A DNA stretch of 18,819 bases from Frankiaceae bacterium (GTDB lineage Bacteria; Actinomycetota; Actinomycetes; JAVEEJ01): the NCBI GenBank assembly GCA_030840515.1, contig JAVEEJ010000322.1, positions 1-18,819 of the forward strand, written 5' to 3'. The notes under the pieces were generated by a model, which did no database searches, had not been told where the DNA came from, and saw nothing but the letters and a program-made list of their open reading frames with translations. Each line of letters begins with the position of its first letter. Position 1 is the first letter of the stretch. The position numbers and the translations under genes are program-made. Below are positions 14,561-18,819 of this stretch, piece after piece.

Positions 14561-15202
14561 ATGAAGATCCGCGCTGCACTGGCCACAGCCGCCCTGCTCG
14601 CAACCGGCGTGGCGACCTACGCCGACGCTGCCGCCAAGCCCAAGCCGGTCTGCAAGAACCTGACCGACGACAAGGGCGACGTGGTCTTCGCGCAGGCCTC
14701 CAACGCCACGGCCTACGAGGACGAGGCGCTCGACATCGTCAGCGCCGACCTCGGCTCCAACGCCAAGACGATCACGGCCGCGATCCGCGTGGCCAAGCTG
14801 GCCGTGCCCGCGGCCACGTCGGCCGCCACCACCTATGAGCTGCGCTTCTCCCTCCCCGCCGGCGACCCGGTCTTCGTGCTGTGGGCCAACGTCCCCGCCA
14901 GCGGAGCCGCAGCGACCTACGGCGTCGGCACGGTGGGCGACCCGACGGGCCAGGCCACCGTGGACCTCGCCACCAGCACCGGCACCGCCACCGGGACGAT
15001 CGACCTCGCCAAGAGCGAGATCCGGATCTCCGCGCCGCTCAGCGCCATCGCCGGCGCCAAGAACGGCCAGAAGGTCGGCCTCGACCAGGCGGTCGCCAAG
15101 CGCACGGTCCCGGGTCAGTACTACGGCCGCTTCGCCGACGACGGCGCCGGTGGCAAGCGCTACGTCCTCGGAACGCTCAGCTGCGTCAAGCCGGGGGCCT
15201 GA
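14561..15202 (+). CDS. Secreted protein of unknown function, tandem paralogue 1
   Basis: I do not recognise a named family. The 213-residue product has a clear Sec signal peptide (MKIRAALATAALLATGVATYADA, AxA-type cleavage near residue 23). The mature part is rich in Ala, Thr, Gly and Val, with alternating hydrophobic patterns (TITAAIRVAKLAV, YELRFSL, VFVLWANV) that suggest a beta-sandwich. It has exactly two cysteines, Cys31 just after the signal and Cys208 six residues from the end, probably a disulfide joining the two termini. An early acidic DDKGDV followed by DEALDIVSADLGSNAK might bind calcium or carbohydrate, as in CBM9-like domains, but that is speculation. Thr/Ala-rich stretches such as TSTGTATGT could be mannosylated by the adjacent Pmt. 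The next gene, separated by 2 nt, encodes a paralogue with the same layout. Confidence 0.85.
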   Translation: MKIRAALATAALLATGVATYADAAAKPKPVCKNLTDDKGDVVFAQASNATAYEDEALDIVSADLGSNAKTITAAIRVAKLAVPAATSAATTYELRFSLPAGDPVFVLWANVPASGAAATYGVGTVGDPTGQATVDLATSTGTATGTIDLAKSEIRISAPLSAIAGAKNGQKVGLDQAVAKRTVPGQYYGRFADDGAGGKRYVLGTLSCVKPGA

Positions 15203-15204
15203 CC

Positions 15205-15828
15205 ATGAAGCTCCGCGCCACGCTGATCTCCGCCGCACTGCTCGCCACCGGCCTCGCCGGCTACGCGGACGCGGCAGCCAAGCCGAAGCCGATCTGCAAC
15301 AACGTGAGCGACCCGGCCGGTGACGTCGGCCTCTACGGCGCGACCGGCAACACGCCGGATGACGCGCTCGACATCCGGTCGGGCGACCTCGGGTCCAACG
15401 CCAAGGGCGTCACGGCCGCCATCCGACTCGCCAAGCTGGCCAGCCCGGCGCCCACGTCCCCTGGCGCAGCCGTCTACGAGCTGCGCTTCGAGCACCGCAA
15501 GAGCGGCGAGGTGTACACGCTCTGGGCGTCGATCACGGGCGGCCAGGCGACGTTCGGCGTGGGCACGGTCGACACGTCGGCCAGCGCCGAGATGGCAGTG
15601 AGCACGGGTACGGCGACGGGCGTGGTCGACACCGCGAAGAACGAGATCCGCATCTTCGCGCCCTACTCGGCGCTCGGTGGCGCCAAGGTCGGCGTCAAGG
15701 CCTCGATCGACGGCATCGTCGTCAAGCGGGGTGTGCCCACGAACTACTACGGGCGCTACGCCGATGAGGGTGCAGCATCCAAGAGCTTCCTGCTCGGGGC
15801 AGCGACCTGCGTCAAGCTCGGCGGCTGA
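15205..15828 (+). CDS. Secreted protein of unknown function, tandem paralogue 2
   Basis: This 207-residue product is a paralogue of the preceding gene, roughly half identical by eye along its whole length. Shared blocks are YADAAAKPKP, ALDI-x-S-x-DLGSNAK, TAAIR-x-AKLA, YELRF, GVGTV, STGTATG, EIRI-x-AP-x-SA and YYGR-x-AD-x-GA, ending CVK-x-G. It too has a Sec signal peptide (MKLRATLISAALLATGLAGYADA) and only two cysteines, Cys31 and Cys202. The ATG at 15205 is 2 nt after the previous stop, with GGGGG about 8 nt upstream, so the pair is one operon. Central loops differ (for example the 80s-120s), which suggests the same fold with a changed surface. It converges with the acyltransferase gene (28-bp gap, no clear terminator). 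The function is unknown. Confidence 0.85.
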   Translation: MKLRATLISAALLATGLAGYADAAAKPKPICNNVSDPAGDVGLYGATGNTPDDALDIRSGDLGSNAKGVTAAIRLAKLASPAPTSPGAAVYELRFEHRKSGEVYTLWASITGGQATFGVGTVDTSASAEMAVSTGTATGVVDTAKNEIRIFAPYSALGGAKVGVKASIDGIVVKRGVPTNYYGRYADEGAASKSFLLGAATCVKLGG

Positions 15829-15856
15829 TTCCTCAGCCTCGGCAGGGGCGCGGGGC

Positions 15857-18013
15857 TTAGGCCGGCGCGGCCTTCAGCACGATCGGGCCCAGCCAACGCG
15901 TGGCGACTGCTAGTGCTGCCGCATCGGTCAGGTGGTAGCCGTCCTGGCGGGCGTTGTTGACACCGTCGATCGTGTCGGTGAACTGCCCGCCCGGGCACAG
16001 GTGCCCGTCGAGGTCCTCCAAGGACACGCCGCTCATGCTGGCGTAGTCGCTGTTCAGCGAGTCGATGCGCTTCGCCGACTCGGCATCGGAGCCCTGGAAG
16101 TGCTGCATCGTCTCGGTGTTCCAGTTCCCGCAGACCGCGTTGAGCATGATGACCTTGGCATGGCCCTGGGGGTTCATCGCCTTGAGCGCCTGCTTGTACT
16201 GCCCGAGCAGCCAGTTGTCGTAGAGCGGGTCCCCTGGGCTCTCGTAGGTCGCCCACGACGGAAGCTTTCGGTCGACCATCTCGTTGAGCGCGTCCTCCAT
16301 CACGAGGATGTCGGGGTTGAACTTGGCGAGGTTGACCGAGCGCTGGTCCGAGGGCTTGGTCCACCACGCGCAGGTGGCCGACACGTCATGCTCGTAGCCG
16401 TCCGGGAAGCGGCGGGTGCCCCCGGGGGCGATCGGGCAGCCGGGGATCGAGAGGTTGTAGACGACGACGTCCTTGCGCCCCTTCGCCCAGGCGATCATGC
16501 CCGCGCCGAGGTTGTCAGCCAGTGAGTCACCGACCACGGCGATCCGCAGCTGAGGCGGCGGGGGCGGGGGCGGAGGTCCCGGCGCCTTCGTGGGCTTGGT
16601 CACCGGAGCGTGCGTCGTCGTGGGTGAGGAAGGGCTCGATCCGGGGACACGCGTCACCGGTCGCGCGGTCGGTCCGGTGGTGGCGACCGCCGTCGGCGAG
16701 GTTGCGGACGGCTTGGGGGTTCCCGGCTTCCGGGGCTGTGGCCGGGCGATGACTCCCGGCGCCGCCGGGCCCGCCACGACGGCGGGCAGCGGAGGAGCGG
16801 TGTCAGGGATGGCATCCGACACGCTCACCAGCGCCGGCACGGCCGTCGCGGCGACGACCACGCTGCCGACGAGGCTGACACTGGCGGTGGCCCAACCGGT
16901 GACGAGCACCGGGATGCCGATCCTGCGTGCGCGCCGGACCGGTTGCTCGATGGCGAGGTAGGACGCGGTGGCCAAGGCGACCGTCGCGACGACGCGCAGG
17001 CTCAGCAGCGGCCAGGTGGACAGACCGGTGCGCCGCTGGGTCAGCCAGAGGAACACCGGCCAGTGGTAGAGGTACCCGCCGTAGGAGATCCTCCCGAGCC
17101 ACACGAGCGGCGGGATGGACAGCGCGCGCCCGACGAGACTGCGCTGCTGGCTGGCTGCGGTGATGACGAACGCGGTCAGCAGCGCGGTGAGCAGGAAGCC
17201 CCCGCGGTAGAGGTGGCTGTCGTACTGCCCCAACCCGTGCATCAGCAGCCCGAGCCCGACGAGCGCACCCACCGCGAGCACATCGGCCAAGCCGGTCACC
17301 CAGCGCTTGAGCTCGCGCAGCCCGAGGCGGCCCAGCAGCGCCAACGCGAGCAGCGCACCCACCAGCGGCTCAGCAACCCGGGCATCAGTCCCGAAGTAGG
17401 AGCGCGTCGTGGAGCCGTGGCCGAACATGGCCGCGCACACCCAGGTGGAGGCAGCGGCGGCGGCCAGCAGCACCAGCGCCAGCACCCACCGACGCGTCTT
17501 CGCCTTACGCCCCAGGCACAGCAGGAGAAGTCCGGGCAGCAGGAGGTAGAACTGCTCCTCGATCGCCAGCGACCACATGTGCTGGAAGGGGGAGGGCGCG
17601 GAGAAGATGGCCGCGTAGGACTGCCCGCTCGCCACGAAGCGCCAGTTGGCGACCCACGTCGCGGTCGCGGCAGCGTCGCCGGCGATCCCGCCACTGTGAG
17701 CGATGCTGCCCGTGAACAACATCGCGGCGACGACGGCGAACAGAACGAGTACGCCGGGCGCGAGTCGCTGGGCCCTGCGCTGCCAGAACTTCCGGAGCCG
17801 GATCGCTCCGGTGGCCTCCCTTTCGCGCACGAGCAAGGAGGTGATGAGGAACCCCGAGAGCGTGAAGAACACAGTGACGCCGAGGAAGCCGCCACGCGCC
17901 CACGGGAATGCCGAGTGGTAGAGCAGGATCGCGATCAGCGACAGGGCACGCAGGCCATCGAGGCCGGGCAGGTAGCGCAGCCCGCGACCGTGGTCAGCCC
18001 CGGAAGCCGGCAC
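15857..18013 (-). CDS. Acyltransferase-3 / SGNH fusion protein (OafA-type O-acyltransferase)
   Basis: Proteins of this layout O-acetylate surface or secreted glycans: the membrane part takes an acyl group across the membrane and the SGNH domain passes it to the acceptor. The 718-residue product begins YLPGLDGLRALSLIAILLYHS with the family histidine (His33), then GFLGVTVFFTLSGFLITSLL, RRAQRLAPGVLVL and IEEQFYLLLPGLLLL. Ten or so membrane helices run to about 398. A Pro/Ser/Thr-rich linker (399-488, with eight prolines in a row) leads to the SGNH domain: VVGDSLADN (Ser497) and a C-terminal DGYH (Asp691, His694). The GTG at 18013 is chosen because GGGAGGGG (18020-18027) lies 6 nt upstream; a TTG at 18082 would add 23 residues without a good ribosome site. 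The substrate is unknown. Confidence 0.93.
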   Translation of the reverse strand: MPASGADHGRGLRYLPGLDGLRALSLIAILLYHSAFPWARGGFLGVTVFFTLSGFLITSLLVREREATGAIRLRKFWQRRAQRLAPGVLVLFAVVAAMLFTGSIAHSGGIAGDAAATATWVANWRFVASGQSYAAIFSAPSPFQHMWSLAIEEQFYLLLPGLLLLCLGRKAKTRRWVLALVLLAAAAASTWVCAAMFGHGSTTRSYFGTDARVAEPLVGALLALALLGRLGLRELKRWVTGLADVLAVGALVGLGLLMHGLGQYDSHLYRGGFLLTALLTAFVITAASQQRSLVGRALSIPPLVWLGRISYGGYLYHWPVFLWLTQRRTGLSTWPLLSLRVVATVALATASYLAIEQPVRRARRIGIPVLVTGWATASVSLVGSVVVAATAVPALVSVSDAIPDTAPPLPAVVAGPAAPGVIARPQPRKPGTPKPSATSPTAVATTGPTARPVTRVPGSSPSSPTTTHAPVTKPTKAPGPPPPPPPPQLRIAVVGDSLADNLGAGMIAWAKGRKDVVVYNLSIPGCPIAPGGTRRFPDGYEHDVSATCAWWTKPSDQRSVNLAKFNPDILVMEDALNEMVDRKLPSWATYESPGDPLYDNWLLGQYKQALKAMNPQGHAKVIMLNAVCGNWNTETMQHFQGSDAESAKRIDSLNSDYASMSGVSLEDLDGHLCPGGQFTDTIDGVNNARQDGYHLTDAAALAVATRWLGPIVLKAAPA

Positions 18014-18019
18014 CTCACA

Positions 18020-18027
18020 CCCCTCCC
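18020..18027 (-). promoter_or_regulatory. Ribosome-binding site deciding the acyltransferase start
   Basis: GGGAGGGG on the minus strand ends 6 nt before the GTG at 18013. This spacing selects that GTG over the several in-frame GTG and TTG codons upstream (back to 18082). Confidence 0.6.
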
Positions 18028-18097
18028 GGTCGCTGCTTCGCGTCACGCCGATCACATCTTCTTCTACGAACCGCACGGGCAATCGTCACCGAAATCG

Positions 18098-18172
18098 CGC
18101 TATTCCGTAGCGACTTTGCCCAATTGGTGGGACATCGAGAAAGTTGCCGGAGACAACAAAGCCCGCGTTGTC
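18098..18172. repeat. Two short inverted repeats upstream of the acyltransferase
   Basis: The 189-bp gap (18014-18202) between the permease stop and the acyltransferase GTG is clearly less GC-rich than its neighbours. It contains a perfect CGCTA-N5-TAGCG dyad (18098-18112) and GACAAC-N9-GTTGTC (18152-18172). Either may be an operator or a weak RNA hairpin after the permease gene; neither has a U tract. A further ACCGG/CCGGT dyad (18192-18203) touches the permease stop. No convincing promoter hexamers were found. Confidence 0.35.
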
Positions 18173-18202
18173 CTGCATCCCCGCTGTCGGCACCGGAGCC
18201 GG

Positions 18203-18819
18203 TCAGGTTGAGCGACCCGCCGGCTCGCCTCCGAGGAACGCGTGGGGGTCCGCGCTGAAGCGATCCGCACAGCCCTGGCAGCAGAACACGTAGCTGACCC
18301 CGTCCACCTCCGCCCGCGCCCCCGGGTTCGAGGGGTCGACCGTCATCCCGCACACAGGGTCGGTTGCCGAGGCGCGGTCAGCGCCTGCATCGGGGTGCTC
18401 AGCCATGGGTTCGACGTACTCGCCGTGAGCGAACTTCATGGGGTCCTTGGCGAACTTGTCCTTGCACCGGTCTGAGCAGAAGTAGAAGGTCAGCCCCATG
18501 TGGCCGGCCGTGGCGGGCGCATTGGCCTTCTCGACCTGCATGCCGCAGACGACGTCCTTGGCATAGGCGCCGCCCTCGCCCTGCTCACGCGTGCGATAGA
18601 GCCTGAACACGACTGCCGCGACCACGGCGAAGGCGATGTTGAGGAACGCCGTGTAGTTCCAGTGGAACTGGGTCGCGGCGATCTCCTCTCTCCGATGGGG
18701 GAAGTCGATCCCGACGACGCGGAACAGGGCGTCGACCAGCAGACCGGCCGCGCTCATCACGAACCAGAAGGTGAAGAACAGCCGCGTGGCCAGCCGTCGG
18801 CCGTAGAACTTGCCGTAGA
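18203..18819 (-). CDS. Membrane permease with two C-terminal YHS metal-binding domains, 5'-truncated by the window edge
   Basis: The frame is open from the window edge, so the start lies beyond it; 204 residues are visible. The N-terminal visible part has two membrane segments, one around LFFTFWFVMSAAGLLVDALF and one ATQFHWNYTAFLNIAFAVVAAVVFRLY, a pattern seen at the end of DUF318/YraQ-like permeases. Two YHS domains follow: the first (18428-18556) with VVCGMQV and YFCSDRCKDKF, the second (18230-18361) with DPVCGMTVDP and VFCCQGCADRF. YHS domains bind heavy metals, often copper, and occur on metal-transport and copper-ATPase proteins. The permease probably exports or handles a metal or metalloid; which one is not visible. 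A Glu/Asp-rich linker separates the two domains. The family assignment of the membrane part is less certain than the YHS calls. Confidence 0.8.
   Translation of the reverse strand, partial: YGKFYGRRLATRLFFTFWFVMSAAGLLVDALFRVVGIDFPHRREEIAATQFHWNYTAFLNIAFAVVAAVVFRLYRTREQGEGGAYAKDVVCGMQVEKANAPATAGHMGLTFYFCSDRCKDKFAKDPMKFAHGEYVEPMAEHPDAGADRASATDPVCGMTVDPSNPGARAEVDGVSYVFCCQGCADRFSADPHAFLGGEPAGRST

Noticed and set aside
18014..18082. Longer acyltransferase starting at TTG 18082
   Set aside because: The GTG at 18013 has a strong, well-spaced ribosome site and matches the family N-terminus; the upstream codons lack a good site.
16943..18211. Long plus-strand open frame opposite the acyltransferase gene (422 residues)
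   Set aside because: It is antisense to conserved membrane and acyltransferase motifs and has low-complexity Gly/Glu/Arg/Gln composition.
1..18819. Mobile elements, CRISPR arrays, rRNA or tRNA genes, or toxin-antitoxin and defence loci
   Set aside because: No transposase, integrase, spaced direct repeats, tRNA-like cloverleaf or defence-type domain was seen; the genes are chromosomal housekeeping and envelope functions.

Overview
The window is very GC-rich, densely packed DNA with many GTG starts. It carries an actinobacterial gene order, rsmI-metG-tatD-rpfB-rsmA(ksgA)-ispE-ABC-F with pmt diverging from rsmI. RpfB and bacterial protein O-mannosyltransferase are actinobacterial hallmarks. The protein style (for example the RsmA, IspE and DUF72 sequences) suggests a Nocardioides-like member of the Propionibacteriales, but the genus is inference. 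I see no rRNA, tRNA, CRISPR array, insertion sequence or phage gene. The window looks like ordinary chromosome.

Layout. Positions 1-1378 (+) hold the 3' part of a membrane fatty-acid desaturase and a TetR-family regulator, with a 28-bp dyad between them that could be the regulator's operator. Positions 1385-3774 (-) hold a two-gene O-acylation cassette: an AlgI-type MBOAT acyltransferase translationally coupled to an SGNH-hydrolase-like partner. Positions 3835-4590 (+) hold a DUF72 gene. Positions 4601-12934 (-) are a housekeeping run read in the order rsmI, metG, tatD, rpfB, rsmA, ispE, ABC-F ATPase. It covers 16S rRNA methylation, Met-tRNA charging, a metal-dependent nuclease, cell-wall resuscitation, isoprenoid precursor synthesis and a ribosome-associated ATPase. 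Inside it, rpfB has its own promoter and a structured leader. Positions 12979-14496 (+) hold pmt, followed by two tandem, related, secreted proteins of unknown function (14561-15828). Positions 15857-18013 (-) encode a large acyltransferase-3/SGNH fusion. Positions 18203-18819 (-) are the C-terminal part of a membrane permease with two YHS metal-binding domains, cut by the window edge.

How the genes fit together. Much of the window concerns the cell envelope: lipid desaturation, two separate O-acylation machines for exported glycans, peptidoglycan remodelling by RpfB, protein mannosylation by Pmt, and two secreted beta-rich proteins next to pmt. Linking rpfB to rsmA and ispE couples wall resuscitation to ribosome maturation and isoprenoid (hence lipid-carrier) supply. 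In Mycobacterium tuberculosis this cluster is reported to be under an RNA switch, and the leader here has features that could do the same.

The least explained items are the two tandem secreted paralogues with a single conserved cysteine pair, the rpfB leader, the rsmA gene with no ATG, GTG or TTG start for its N-terminus, and the regulator-adjacent dyad.
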